Of a stretch of DNA of 64,000 nucleotides, positions 18,663 through 27,687 are shown one piece after another. Each line of letters starts with the position of its first letter. Position 1 is the stretch's first letter. This stretch comes from Vibrio gallaecicus (GTDB lineage Bacteria > Pseudomonadota > Gammaproteobacteria > Enterobacterales > Vibrionaceae), in the NCBI RefSeq assembly GCF_024347495.1, contig NZ_AP025491.1, forward strand, positions 868,001 through 932,000, written 5' to 3'. Position numbers and translations under genes: made by a program. The notes below the pieces were generated by a model. That model did no database searches. It saw only the letters and a program-made list of their open reading frames with translations, and was not told the origin of the DNA.

Positions 18663-18676
18663 ATTTTCCTCCTGTA

Positions 18677-18803
18677 ATTTAACGCCGCGTTAAGTGGTGA
18701 GCAACGCTACCACCCTACCTAAACCATTGTGACATAAACACTTAAACCGATGTAAGCCGAAAATGCCAAGCGTTGGGAATCCGTCTTAAACGCTTTGTTA
18801 TAT
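18677..18803 (-). repeat. attC12 (class I)
   Basis: One base different from attC5 in the left arm; follows the second HEPN-like copy. Confidence 0.92.
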
Positions 18804-19198
18804 GCGTTTTATCAGGCACATTCCAAAGCTTTCCAACATTCTCTGACATTGCTTAATGTACATTTCTGCATGCATATCCAGAGAAACATAAGCGAACTGG
18901 TCATTTTCACCGTTAATATGCTTGATGGTATTCTTCGAATAATTGAACCTCTTGAGTGCGTCTTTTGGCTTTGCAAAAAAGCTTGGGTTAGAGTCATAAA
19001 AATCTCTAAGCATTTGCTTCAAATTACCATGGGCACTCTCTAGCCCATTGATTTCGCACAAGCCCGAAAGCAGCTCTGACGCCGCCGCTGCAAGATGTAA
19101 ACTCGAAGAAAACCGACCCGATTTATATAGATCTATAGCATCTTCATGCATATCAAGAGCTATGTCACCTTTATGAGTTTTCCTTTATGAGTTTTCAT
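18798..19198 (-). pseudogene. HEPN-like protein, second copy with damaged 5' end
   Basis: Copy of the 13936 gene. A 14-base tandem duplication (ctttatgagttttc at 19169-19182 and 19183-19196) shifts the frame so that the original ATG at 19198 reads only twelve codons to a stop. Translation from an internal ATG at 19151 would give 117 residues lacking the first eleven and with Leu changed to His. It may still work, but no good ribosome-binding site precedes that ATG. Confidence 0.75.
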
Positions 19199-19213
19199 TT
19201 ATGACCTCTAAGC

Positions 19214-19341
19214 ATATAACGCCGCGTTAAGTAGTGAGCAACGCCTGCCACCTACCCTAAACCATTGCACCGTAAACACCAAAACTGACTTGAACTGAAA
19301 ATGCCGAGTGTTGGGGATCTGTCTTAAACGCTTTGTTATGA
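19214..19341 (-). repeat. attC13 (class I)
   Basis: Carries gtgttgggga instead of gcgttggga; follows a GNAT gene. Confidence 0.9.
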
Positions 19342-19851
19342 CTTTTCCCAAATATATTCGTATGCATTCATTTGTTGACCATTCAACATTGCAAATTCTT
19401 TCAGGTGCGCCCTTACTTTGAATCCATTTCTCTCTAAAGCAATACTAGAACCTCGATTACTTGATAACACAATTGCTTTTAACCGAGTCAGTTGAGTTTG
19501 ATCATGTATATACTTTTGCATGTATTCTATAGCTTGAGTCGCTAGCCCTTTACGAGTGAATTTTTCTCCTATACGGTAACCGATGACCCCTAAATTATTA
19601 TCTGAATCTTCCATCGTCAGGTTCAATCGCCCACAGATTTCACCATCCTGAGTGCGTAATATCATTGGTATCATCGTGTTGTATTCGTATAAATTTAGAA
19701 ACTCCTTAATTTGACTCTTTACACCTGAAGCTGAATAAAAACCATCAAATCTTGGCGGTATATGTTGTTCAAACCAAACTCTGTTCTCAAGTTCGAAATT
19801 CAATAGCTCTGTAGCGTCCGATAATTTTACTATTTGAACTGAGATAATCAT
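19336..19851 (-). CDS. GNAT acetyltransferase, RimJ/RimL type
   Basis: I start it at the ATG at 19851, behind GGTGGA; an upstream ATG lies in the attC. The 171-residue product shows the GNAT fold: VIGYRIGEKFTRKGLATQAI is the acetyl-CoA pyrophosphate loop (consensus R-x-x-G-x-A) and SSNRGSSIALERNGF the C-terminal helix. The RimJ/RimL subgroup acetylates protein N-termini or small amines. Substrate unknown. Confidence 0.85.
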   Translation of the reverse strand: MIISVQIVKLSDATELLNFELENRVWFEQHIPPRFDGFYSASGVKSQIKEFLNLYEYNTMIPMILRTQDGEICGRLNLTMEDSDNNLGVIGYRIGEKFTRKGLATQAIEYMQKYIHDQTQLTRLKAIVLSSNRGSSIALERNGFKVRAHLKEFAMLNGQQMNAYEYIWEKS

Positions 19852-19865
19852 ATTTTCCACCAGAG

Positions 19866-19988
19866 TCATAGCGCCCGCTTAAGGGGCTGCCAATTTTTAA
19901 CCTACCTAATTTAACTTAACCACCGTAAACACCGAACTAAGCCAAAACTGCCAAGCGTTGGCAGTCCCACTTGAAGCGCTTGTTATGT
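19866..19988 (-). repeat. attC14 (unusual class, GCT core)
   Basis: Left core reads tcatagc, that is GCTATGA on the cassette strand rather than GTT. Arms gcgcccgcttaagg / cttgaagcgcttgtta match no other site here. Confidence 0.85.
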
Positions 19989-20325
19989 GTGTTCGGGAAT
20001 AAAGCCTGAAACAAGATATTCTTCGTATTCTTGATGTAACTGTAAAATCATTGAAGCCCATTTAGAAAGTGTTTTTCCGTGACGCCGATAAATTGTTGCA
20101 CCAACTCTGTCTGAAGAAATGTCTTTAGACCCTGTTTTTTCGGTAGTTATATCAATGACCACTTTATGCTGCTCTCGCAAAATACAACGGAACACTCATA
20201 TCTTCAGGCACATTGGCGAGCAATAGTTCTTCACAAATAGCCAGCTTTAGCCGGTATTTTAGCTCGGCTTCATTGGTACATAAGATTCTGACTGATTCTC
20301 GAAGCCTAACACGAAAATTCGACAT
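19983..20325 (-). pseudogene. Hypothetical gene frameshifted in an AG repeat
   Basis: Two overlapping frames join into one protein of about 115 residues if an AG pair is restored in the gagag stretch near 20173-20176: ...SVPLYFA-RE-QHKVVIDITTEKTG... The ATG at 20325 follows GGAGAAAGT. As written, the product ends 52 codons in. No family is recognised. The joined protein is soluble, with a helical N-terminus and a mixed C-terminal part. Confidence 0.65.
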
Positions 20326-20338
20326 ACTTTCTCCAAAC

Positions 20339-20435
20339 ACATAACGCCGCATTAAGGTGTGAGCGACGCTTGGCTATACTTGAGCGAAGCGAAAACGCCA
20401 AGCGTTGCGAATCACTCTTAAATGCTTTGTTATGT
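20339..20435 (-). repeat. attC15 (class IV)
   Basis: 97 bp; follows the DUF5677-like gene. Confidence 0.93.
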
Positions 20436-20440
20436 GCATG

Positions 20441-21133
20441 CTATTTATAACGCAAGCTTTCAGGTGCTTCAAGTACGTCACATACATGCTTTTGTAGGTC
20501 AAATAAATACTTTTGAACCATCAGGGATAACAGATCATGATAATAAAATTCGTCCAACATTGAAGATTGGTTAATCATCAAAGATGTTGGGTGAACTATT
20601 TTTGATGTGAGTTTATATATCGTTGAATAGTCAAAACCAAGATCTACGGCTTCAGCCATATCCTTAACATTTTGGGGGCGTTTGATTGCAGACAACTCAT
20701 ATTTGTCTTTAAGCGTCCCCAGTCTTTCAAGTTCACTTTGTAAAAACTGAACCTGTTCGGAACTAGAGTCTCCACCGGCTATAAAGCCTTTAACTATGTC
20801 TTTTTGGTCATTTAATGCTTCAGTGAGCCAATTGTTTAAATTTTCCTCACTTTGGCAAATAAACTTTGCGCGAGCTAAATTCTCTAAAATAGAACGAACA
20901 CCAAATGCAAGTAAATGGATATCATTGTATGCCGATGATTCTACATATCCGATGAACTTTGGAGTAGATTCGAGAATACGAGCCACTAAATCGTTTTGCT
21001 TTGAGCGAGTGTAGTTTTGACTACCTCCTGTCCACGCTGCAATTTTCTTAATACACTTACCGTATTTGCCGATATTTTTAACTACATCTTTCTGTGAACC
21101 ATGAGTCACAACATCTGAAAAACTTCTATTCAA
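20441..21133 (-). CDS. Helical protein resembling DUF5677
   Basis: A GGAGG site seven bases before a TTG at 21133 decides the start; the upstream ATG is in the attC. The 230-residue product is helical: FGVRSILENLARAKFICQ in the middle and YKLTSKIVHPTS near the end recall DUF5677-type proteins, which are HEPN relatives. The SKIVHPTS stretch lacks a clear R-x4-6-H. Function unknown. Confidence 0.65.
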   Translation of the reverse strand: MNRSFSDVVTHGSQKDVVKNIGKYGKCIKKIAAWTGGSQNYTRSKQNDLVARILESTPKFIGYVESSAYNDIHLLAFGVRSILENLARAKFICQSEENLNNWLTEALNDQKDIVKGFIAGGDSSSEQVQFLQSELERLGTLKDKYELSAIKRPQNVKDMAEAVDLGFDYSTIYKLTSKIVHPTSLMINQSSMLDEFYYHDLLSLMVQKYLFDLQKHVCDVLEAPESLRYK

Positions 21134-21153
21134 TCCAAAACCTCCATCGAAGC

Positions 21154-21282
21154 ACATAACGCCGCGTTAAGTGGTGAGCAACGCTACCACTGCACTCAAG
21201 ACATTATGCCATAAACACTGATGCATATCTTTGAGCTGAAGCCGCCGAGCGTTGGGAATCCGTCTTAAACGCTTTGTTATGT
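21154..21282 (-). repeat. attC16 (class I)
   Basis: Nearly identical to attC72; follows a small membrane gene. Confidence 0.92.
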
Positions 21283-21591
21283 TCGTAATTTACAGCGTGA
21301 GCCTAACTTCAAAAGCCACAGATTCAGAGGAAGTAATAGGACGCCACCAACAGCCCATAAAGCATCATGCAGATAAGGTAAAGCAACTCCACCTTTTAGC
21401 AAATTCAGCCCAAAGACTACTTCCAACAACCCACCAATCAACAGAAAAACGAAATACAAAGGGATATATATCACCGAGACTATCCATTGGAATATTTCCA
21501 TTGAAATCATGTCATTATGAAGAGAATATGCCAAAGAAGCTTGAACAGATGAAGCGATGAAAGCAACTAATATCATTCCTTGATTTCTCAT
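21277..21591 (-). CDS. Small membrane protein, 104 residues
   Basis: The start follows AAGGTG. Three hydrophobic segments (about 7-24, 36-62, 73-95) separated by short loops suggest an inner-membrane protein with almost no soluble part, ending in a basic tail. No family recognised. Confidence 0.65.
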   Translation of the reverse strand: MRNQGMILVAFIASSVQASLAYSLHNDMISMEIFQWIVSVIYIPLYFVFLLIGGLLEVVFGLNLLKGGVALPYLHDALWAVGGVLLLPLNLWLLKLGSRCKLRT

Positions 21592-21604
21592 TTTTCACCT
21601 TAGA

Positions 21605-21729
21605 ACATAACGCCCAATTAAGTAGCTGACAACGCTACCAATACACTCAAACATACCCCCTAAATCACTGAATCTAAACCGAGTTGAAAATGCCAAGCGT
21701 TGACAGTCTGCTTAAATTGCTTGTTATAT
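21605..21729 (-). repeat. attC17 (class II)
   Basis: Follows the split DUF3885 gene. Confidence 0.93.
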
Positions 21730-22349
21730 TCATTTCAACAAACTATCCATATATTGCTTATCGTAATCGAGTAACAACTGGTTTTTCGTTCGATATAGGT
21801 CTTCTAGAGCCCATTTACTGCTGGCGGCAACATCTAGACCACGGTCATCATAGAGGTGGAACATCAGGTCTTTGTCACAATTAATTATAAACAGTTGCCC
21901 TGCTAGGGTTGAACCACGATCACCAAAGTCATAGTCAATACAAGCCTGAATGATCGGTTTTATATTTAACTCTGATACTGACACACCGGAGATGGTAACT
22001 CTTTTCCAGCAATGTTTTTGTACTCTAGATCTTCGGTATAGATATCTCGATGTTCCGAAAACTCTAAAGCTTTACCACACAGAGGCTCGAACAGTTTAAA
22101 GAAGTAGTCACTTTTTCTAATTTTCTTCCGTCCATCGGAAAAAATTTGATAACAGATTTTGATCTTATCCGAAGGTTTAAATGCTGCGTCATAGATGCTA
22201 AGTGCTCTGCTCATCGCAATTTCAAAATACTCTTCATTATAATCTTTTCGGTCATCACCCAACCATATGTCGACGTCATCAGAGCCTAACTCAAACCTCA
22301 AAGCAAATTTATTACAATAGAAGACTGGTTTTTCTAGTTGTATGTTCAT
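21730..22349 (-). pseudogene. DUF3885 gene split by a GT slippage
   Basis: The upstream frame (127 residues from an ATG behind GGAG) ends soon after SPVCQYQS, and the downstream frame continues VSVSELNIKPIIQACIDYDFG and HLYDDRGLDV, the signature end of DUF3885. Removing one GT from gtgtgt (21981-21986) joins them into about 205 residues with the usual DUF3885 order. Function of the family is unknown; some members behave like immunity proteins of polymorphic toxins. Confidence 0.75.
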
Positions 22350-22374
22350 TATTTATCTCCAGTTTTCAGGATGA

Positions 22375-22502
22375 ATATAACGCCGCGTTAAGTAGTGAGC
22401 AACGCCCACCACCTAACCTAAACCATTGCACCGTAAACACCACAACTGACTTGAACTGAAAATGCCGAGCGTTGGGAATCTGTCTTAAACGCTTTGTTAT
22501 GT
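22375..22502 (-). repeat. attC18 (class I)
   Basis: Follows a GNAT gene. Confidence 0.92.
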
Positions 22503-22508
22503 TTGGAG

Positions 22509-22949
22509 TTAAAGGGATAAACGCAACTCAATTTCACGCCCTTCAACTAAGTGACCTGTTGATACAAAACCACAATTTTCGTAGAAACCTTGAGGACTAT
22601 CTGAACCCGAAACAACACTTGTATATAAAGCCGATATTCCGAATTCATTAACCAGTGCTGATTTCAACAAATCGATAGCAATACGACCATAACCCTTCGA
22701 CTGCTTAGATTTATCGAGCATGAACCGCCAAAGCTCAAATTTACCTGAAACTGTGTCTGCATTTACTAAAACAAAACCACTTGGATTACTGTCAGAGTAG
22801 ATACCTTTAAACCCAGGAAAGCTCATAAAGTTTGCTTCAGCCAATGAAATAGCATTGCTATCAACATGATTTAGCTGATTTTGAGCCACCTGTAACTGGC
22901 AAATCTCATAGAAATTCGTTTTGTCTATACTTCTTAGTTCGAGGCTCAT
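22509..22949 (-). CDS. GNAT acetyltransferase
   Basis: Started at the ATG of MSLELRSI, since the longer frame begins in the attC. The 146-residue protein has the acetyl-CoA loop KSKQSKGYGRIAI and the C-terminal SPQGFYENCGFVSTG. The N-terminal ELRSIDKTNFYEICQL is typical of small-molecule or aminoglycoside-type GNATs. Substrate unknown. Confidence 0.85.
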   Translation of the reverse strand: MSLELRSIDKTNFYEICQLQVAQNQLNHVDSNAISLAEANFMSFPGFKGIYSDSNPSGFVLVNADTVSGKFELWRFMLDKSKQSKGYGRIAIDLLKSALVNEFGISALYTSVVSGSDSPQGFYENCGFVSTGHLVEGREIELRLSL

Positions 22950-22969
22950 ACTACCAATTTCCTTCGAAA

Positions 22970-23094
22970 ACATAACGCCCAATTAAGTAGCTGACAACGC
23001 TACCAATACACTCAAACTTACCACCTAAATCACTGAAGCTAAACCGAGCTAAAAATGCCAAGCGTTGACAGTCTGCTTAAATTGCTTGTTATAA
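22970..23094 (-). repeat. attC19 (class II)
   Basis: Follows isochorismatase-like copy 1. Confidence 0.93.
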
Positions 23095-23103
23095 GACTTT
23101 TTA

Positions 23104-23640
23104 CTAACGAATTAACCCCAAAATTTTCTTGAATACTGGCTCTCGACAGTCCTTTACAATTTCATACAAACACATTTCCAAACCTGTAATTTCTGCACCG
23201 ATACTTTGTAAACGATTAACACCGAGCTGTTTATTTAAATAAGTTCGAGATGAAACACAATCACTGACAAGCTCCACTTTGTAACCCAGTTCGAGCAAAC
23301 CTTTTGCTGTTTGATAAACACAAATATGCGCTTCTATTCCGCAAATTAGCCAGGTATCTACTTTTTGGCTTTTAATTGAACTCAAGAATTCTGAAGATTC
23401 ACATCCGTTAAACGAAAACTTAGTTATAGGCTCGTGATTAAGGGCTGTATTGAGTTCTTCGACTGTAGAGCCTAATTTATCAGGATTTTGTTCGAGAGTA
23501 ATAATCGGTAATTCTAGAGCCTGAGCGCCTTTAATGAGTTTCTGACAATTAGAAATTAAAGCTTCACTTTCATAAACTAAACGAGCGAGTTTACCTTGAA
23601 TATCAACGACGATAAGTCCAGTATTTTCTCTATTCAACAT
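23104..23640 (-). CDS. Isochorismatase-family cysteine hydrolase, copy 1
   Basis: A 178-residue hydrolase with the expected triad D13 (VVDIQG), K74 (ITKFSF) and C107 (GIEAHICVYQTA). This subgroup (YcaC-like) hydrolyses amides or related small molecules in the cytoplasm; the substrate is not known. The ATG follows GGGAGGG. A second copy at 55525 differs at about nine residues, none in the triad. Confidence 0.9.
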   Translation of the reverse strand: MLNRENTGLIVVDIQGKLARLVYESEALISNCQKLIKGAQALELPIITLEQNPDKLGSTVEELNTALNHEPITKFSFNGCESSEFLSSIKSQKVDTWLICGIEAHICVYQTAKGLLELGYKVELVSDCVSSRTYLNKQLGVNRLQSIGAEITGLEMCLYEIVKDCREPVFKKILGLIR

Positions 23641-23667
23641 ACCAACCCTCCCAAGTTTAAATAAGCC

Positions 23668-23792
23668 TTATAACGCCCAATTAAGTAGCTGACAACGCTA
23701 CCAATACACTCAAATTTAGCACCGAAATCACTGAAGCTAAACCGAGTTGAAAATGCCAAGCGTTGACAGTCTGCTTAAATTGCTTGTTATGT
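23668..23792 (-). repeat. attC20 (class II)
   Basis: Follows the TPR-like gene. Confidence 0.93.
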
Positions 23793-24392
23793 GCTGATCT
23801 TTCGCAATAAACATATAGCCCTCTCATGCTCTTTACCAACCAACCCTAAGCTTTTGTGAAAACGAAATCCTGAACGTTTAACCTGAGCTACATCTAAAGC
23901 TTTTTGTGCTTCTAAACTGTCGTGATTGATTATTGCGATTGTCGTATGCCACTTAAAGTAATCCAAAGGAAAAGTTAACTGTTCAAAATGTTCATGTAAC
24001 ACTCTTAAAGCTTCACCGTATTCTCTTTCAATTTTCTGTGTTGCTACCAAATGCGGATAATCTAAATATGCTTGAGTCTGAATAGTTCTAGATACTTTTT
24101 CACGTTCTATAATTTCTTTGTAAGTCGAAATACATTTATCTAGTTGATTAACTTTTTTGTAGGCTGCCGCTTTTGCTAACAAAGCACGAACATCTTCAAA
24201 ATCATCATTTCTAGTTTCGAAGTATTCATCTACTAATCTAAGCGTTACATGTGGATGATTTTCGCTCAAACTCAACGCCTGAATGACCATATATTGATAC
24301 TTTTGAGTTCGAGATCTTTTCAGCTTTGAGTAAAACGCCTGCTCTATTGTTTCATCCCAATCTTCATTTCTGTACCAATCTTCCGATGACAT
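23787..24392 (-). CDS. TPR-like helical repeat protein
   Basis: Started at the ATG behind GGAGG. The 201-residue protein opens with EDWYRNEDWDETIEQAFYSKLKRSRTQKYQY, a motif shared by a widespread bacterial family annotated as tetratricopeptide-like. It goes on with paired helices (ALLAKAAAYKKVNQLDKCISTYKEIIE). It is probably a cytoplasmic protein-binding scaffold; no catalytic motif is seen. Confidence 0.75.
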   Translation of the reverse strand: MSSEDWYRNEDWDETIEQAFYSKLKRSRTQKYQYMVIQALSLSENHPHVTLRLVDEYFETRNDDFEDVRALLAKAAAYKKVNQLDKCISTYKEIIEREKVSRTIQTQAYLDYPHLVATQKIEREYGEALRVLHEHFEQLTFPLDYFKWHTTIAIINHDSLEAQKALDVAQVKRSGFRFHKSLGLVGKEHERAICLLRKIST

Positions 24393-24406
24393 AACTCCTC
24401 CGAAGC

Positions 24407-24532
24407 ACATAGCGCCCTGTTAAGGTGTGAGCAACGCAGTACCGAGCCACTGCATATCACCTTAAACACTAAACGCAACGCATAGCAAAAAATGCCACGC
24501 GTTTCGAATCACTCTTAAACAGTTTGTTAGGC
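24407..24532 (-). repeat. attC21 (class III, GCT core)
   Basis: Left core reads acatagc (GCTATGT on the cassette strand) instead of GTTATGT. Follows the secreted 157-residue gene. Confidence 0.88.
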
Positions 24533-25005
24533 TAATTATTTTCGGCAAACTTATGTTTAACTAACATACTCTTACCGTTTTCTAAAACCTTGCGACCTTC
24601 TACCAAATATTCAACTTTTGTGGTTTCATCTCTTTCGAATGCAGTTACGGTAACAACACCGTTGTTAAACTCGACATTATCGCCCCCACCACATGCATTC
24701 AGCGCTGGACTAAAAGACGCCTCTCCTTCAGATAGTTTCACAATCGATAAAACCTCTGCACACCCACTACCACCAGTAACGCCACGTAAAACAACATAAT
24801 TGGAGCCTTCAGACATACCTAGTAGCTGACCATCAACTTCCAGAAACTCACTTTTACCTAACGACTTACCGTTAAGTTTATATGATTGGTAGTACAAGCC
24901 ATCAGCTTCAATTTGAAAATCACCAAAAGAAGTGGTGATAACATTTTGAGCATTTACTGAACAAGCTACAACTAACGTTGTTAAAGTTAAAATTTTATTT
25001 TTCAT
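24532..25005 (-). CDS. Secreted hypothetical protein
   Basis: The ATG at 25005 is preceded by GAGGAAAATA. A clear signal peptide (MKNKILTLTTLVVACSVNA, cut before QN) precedes a beta-rich mature part of about 138 residues with two cysteines (GSGCAE, LNACGGG) that could form a disulfide in the periplasm. No family recognised. The stop is inside the attC core. Confidence 0.7.
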   Translation of the reverse strand: MKNKILTLTTLVVACSVNAQNVITTSFGDFQIEADGLYYQSYKLNGKSLGKSEFLEVDGQLLGMSEGSNYVVLRGVTGGSGCAEVLSIVKLSEGEASFSPALNACGGGDNVEFNNGVVTVTAFERDETTKVEYLVEGRKVLENGKSMLVKHKFAENN

Positions 25006-25030
25006 TATTTTCCTCATTATTATTTTATTA

Positions 25031-25155
25031 GCCTAACGCCCAATTAACTTGCGCAGCAACGCAATGCAGAGATTCTGCACTGCGCCATAATCACTAGGAC
25101 TGATTTGAAGTAAAACTGCCACGCGTTGTAAGTCAGGTTAAATTGTTTGTTATGT
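25031..25155 (-). repeat. attC22 (class VI)
   Basis: Gcgcagcaacgcaatgc arm; only attC65 is of the same class. Confidence 0.9.
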
Positions 25156-25665
25156 TTACGAGTCAGTCATATATGTGACAACTTTCGGATCACGAAACAT
25201 TGCTGATACAGCCTCACCTAAAGTGTGGCTTGCTGTATCGTGTACATCGTAGCCATTTTCACTATAAGCCGTATAAATTGCACTATATCCGTTACCGATA
25301 GAAATAGAGATTTTTGTCGTGCACGATGGACCAAACATTCCTTTTTTACAACTTAAGTTATCCACTGACATCGACAACTCTTTAGCTGGGTTTTTTGACG
25401 ATATAGTTGCTTTTCTTTTCACCAATTCTTGTTCAGTTATTGCGACCAAAGTTTCGGTAAAATCAAATTTTGATCCAGTAAATGCCATAATATCAAGATC
25501 AGCTACAACTATTTTGTCGTGGCTAGGTTGGGTATTAATTACCGCCACAGTATCGTTTACGTTGAATTCAATGAAAGGGCTAATTTCCGTAACATCAACT
25601 TCTGTCTTTAATGGTTAAACGCAGCCTCCGAGAATTAGCGGGAAGAGTATTACTATTTTATTCAT
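25156..25665 (-). pseudogene. Lipoprotein gene with stop codon just after the lipobox
   Basis: From an ATG at 25665 the frame reads MNKIVILFPLILGGCV, a complete lipoprotein signal with lipobox LGGC, and then a TAA at codon 17 (25615-25617). After that the same frame stays open for 152 more codons to the attC. A single base change would restore a 169-residue lipoprotein. A GTG at 25548 could start a 130-residue cytosolic fragment. The mature domain is unknown, with one likely disulfide (LSCKKGMFGPSC). Confidence 0.8.
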
Positions 25666-25761
25666 TAGAACCACTATGCAACTTGTATCAAAAAATTTAG
25701 AGTGCAAGCTAACAAATTAAAGCCTCACAAAATGAGACTTACGCCTAATTTCAGGTAGTTA

Positions 25762-25887
25762 ACATAACGCCTTGTTAAGGGGTGAGCAACGCAATACCGA
25801 TGCCACCGCATACCACCTTAAACACTAAAACCAACGCATAGTAAAAATGCCACGCGTTGCGAATCACTCTTGAACAATTTGTTAGGA
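25762..25887 (-). repeat. attC23 (class III variant)
   Basis: Arms gccttgttaaggggtgagc / cttgaacaatttgtta; follows the broken exported gene. Confidence 0.9.
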
Positions 25888-25890
25888 GTT

Positions 25891-26293
25891 TTATTCATAG
25901 CGTTCACAATCTTTCGGTATGTCTATATATGTTTCATTTGCCCTCCAGTCCTGAGTCTGAGGGTCAAAGTAAAGCTCATACGTTGAGACGCTGTTATATG
26001 TACCCGATGTTATCTGATTTCCAATAGTAACGATATTTGGCTCTGAAATAGTGAAAATCCAAACATTGTCACCTGAAACTAGCTCAAGGCGGCTATCAGA
26101 AACAAACGAAACCTCTTCTGTAGAAAAGAACTCTCTAGGATAACTTTCACAATACCACTTTAAATTCTGACCATAAGAGCTATAGACAGTTCTCATGTTG
26201 AATTTCTCGTACAAATCTTTTGTGGTTACTTGCTCTGCTCCGTTAGAGTTGAATGCAAACAATGTTAAAACGACACTAAAAAATCAATTTCAT
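25891..26293 (-). pseudogene. Exported protein gene with frameshift in its signal peptide
   Basis: The ATG at 26293 (behind GGAG) reads five codons to a stop. Removing one A from the run of six at 26278-26283 gives MKLIFSVVLTLFAFNSNGAEQ, a perfect signal peptide that continues into the long open frame. The restored product has about 133 residues, exported, with Cys in WYCESYP and near the C-terminus (KDCERYE). Function unknown. Confidence 0.75.
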
Positions 26294-26301
26294 GCTCAAA
26301 C

Positions 26302-26427
26302 TCCTAACGCCGCATTAAGGTGTGAGCAACGCTACCACCCAAACTAAACCATTGCACCGTAAACACTAAATTCAACTTGAACTGAAAACGCCAAGTGTTG
26401 CGAATCACTCTTAAATGCTTTGTTATA
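26302..26427 (-). repeat. attC24 (class V)
   Basis: Follows a GNAT gene. Confidence 0.92.
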
Positions 26428-26941
26428 AAACAATTTTCTCGCATTGGTAAACATGGTCTGCGTACAATTTACCGCCAATTTCATAAGCATTGGGGGTAAC
26501 ATCTTTAAGAGTAAAGCCACACTTGATTAACACTTTTTCTGAACCAGTATTACCCTCAGTTACGACTGCATTAAACGATTGTAAACCATGCTCTTGATAT
26601 GCCCATTTTAGCAATGCTTTTAAAGATTCGGTTCCATACCCTAATCCATGATATTTCGGTTGAATTAAAAAACCGACTTCAGCTGAGCCATCATGTATTC
26701 GAAAACCAGTGACACCAATTTTTTCACCCGTTTCGTTCTGAGTTATGATCAAGCACAACCAATGCTTAGAAGTCTTATTCCAAACTGGTAACCGAGATTC
26801 AAAACTTGCCTTAATTTCATCTGATGATGGTTCATCAAAGCAGAAGCGAATAACACGAGGATCTCTATTTAATGATTGAAATAAATCCCAGTATTCAGCT
26901 GTAATTTGAATCATACTTAATCTATCTGTATCTATTTTCAA
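26423..26941 (-). CDS. GNAT acetyltransferase, RimJ/RimL type
   Basis: AAGGAGAG eight bases before a TTG at 26941 sets the start; the frame upstream of it is attC. The 172-residue product has LDT/DTDRLSM-type entry, GVTGFRIHDGSAEVGFLIQPKYHGLGYGTESL as the core with the acetyl-CoA loop, and GNTGSEKVLIKCGF. Likely an N-acetyltransferase of unknown target. Confidence 0.85.
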   Translation of the reverse strand: MKIDTDRLSMIQITAEYWDLFQSLNRDPRVIRFCFDEPSSDEIKASFESRLPVWNKTSKHWLCLIITQNETGEKIGVTGFRIHDGSAEVGFLIQPKYHGLGYGTESLKALLKWAYQEHGLQSFNAVVTEGNTGSEKVLIKCGFTLKDVTPNAYEIGGKLYADHVYQCEKIVL

Positions 26942-26960
26942 GCGATGAACTCTCCTTGTT

Positions 26961-27086
26961 TTATAACGCCCAATTAAGGTGTGAAGCACGCAACCACGAC
27001 ACTCAATTGGAACACCGTAAACACGAAACCCGACCCAAACTAAAATTGCCGAGCGTGCTGAATCACTCTTAAATTATTTGTTATAG
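26961..27086 (-). repeat. attC25 (class VII)
   Basis: Arm gcccaattaaggtgtgaagc; follows the transglutaminase-like gene. Confidence 0.9.
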
Positions 27087-27536
27087 CGCACCTTCCGACG
27101 CGCGCATTACTGACAATACTTTCGATAGTACGCTTGGAATACCCGTACCTTTTAAGTAACTAACGCTCATATTGCGACTTGTGGTTTCATCAAACAATTC
27201 GTGAAACGAGCTTTGTTTCTCAATGACAACAGCAGGCAATTCATAACCATCTTCGTTGAATTGGTCTGCTGTAATATCAATGATATAGCCATTGCACACC
27301 AACCATGCATGGGACTGATTGAAATTTTCACCTAGCCCACTGCCACAGACATATTCACTGTCTAAGTTGTGGTACTGCAATAGATACAAGCCTAATAAAT
27401 CTGTGGCATCTCCACAGCAACCATTTGGAAAGCCAGAAGAGTGATAAAAGCTAGTCATGCTATGAAAGTCTGATTTCTCAAAATTAGCCCAAATATCCCT
27501 AATTTGATTAATCTCCTTCTTCACTTCTTTATTCAA
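27081..27536 (-). CDS. Papain-fold-like protein with Cys-His-Asp arrangement
   Basis: GGAG six bases before a TTG at 27536 is the most likely start. In the 151-residue product PNGCCGDATDLLGLYL, QSHAWLVCNGYIIDIT and the following ADQF line up as Cys, His and Asp of a papain/transglutaminase-like site. This would suit a small cysteine peptidase or deamidase. No known family name comes to mind; the catalytic reading is inference. Confidence 0.65.
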   Translation of the reverse strand: MNKEVKKEINQIRDIWANFEKSDFHSMTSFYHSSGFPNGCCGDATDLLGLYLLQYHNLDSEYVCGSGLGENFNQSHAWLVCNGYIIDITADQFNEDGYELPAVVIEKQSSFHELFDETTSRNMSVSYLKGTGIPSVLSKVLSVMRASEGAL

Positions 27537-27560
27537 ACCAAACTCCAATATTGCTTTGCG

Positions 27561-27687
27561 CTATAACGCCGCGTTAAGTGGTGAGCAACGCTACCACCCT
27601 ACCTAAACTATTGTGCCGTAAACACTAAAGCTGAATCAAACCGAAAATGCCGAGCGTTGGGAATCCGTCTTAAACGCTTTGTTATAC
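27561..27687 (-). repeat. attC26 (class I)
   Basis: Follows the first membrane-anchored coiled-coil gene. Confidence 0.92.

Noticed and set aside
21252..21560. Plus-strand frame of 102 residues
   Set aside because: It starts in attC16 and is the shadow of the membrane gene at 21277-21591.
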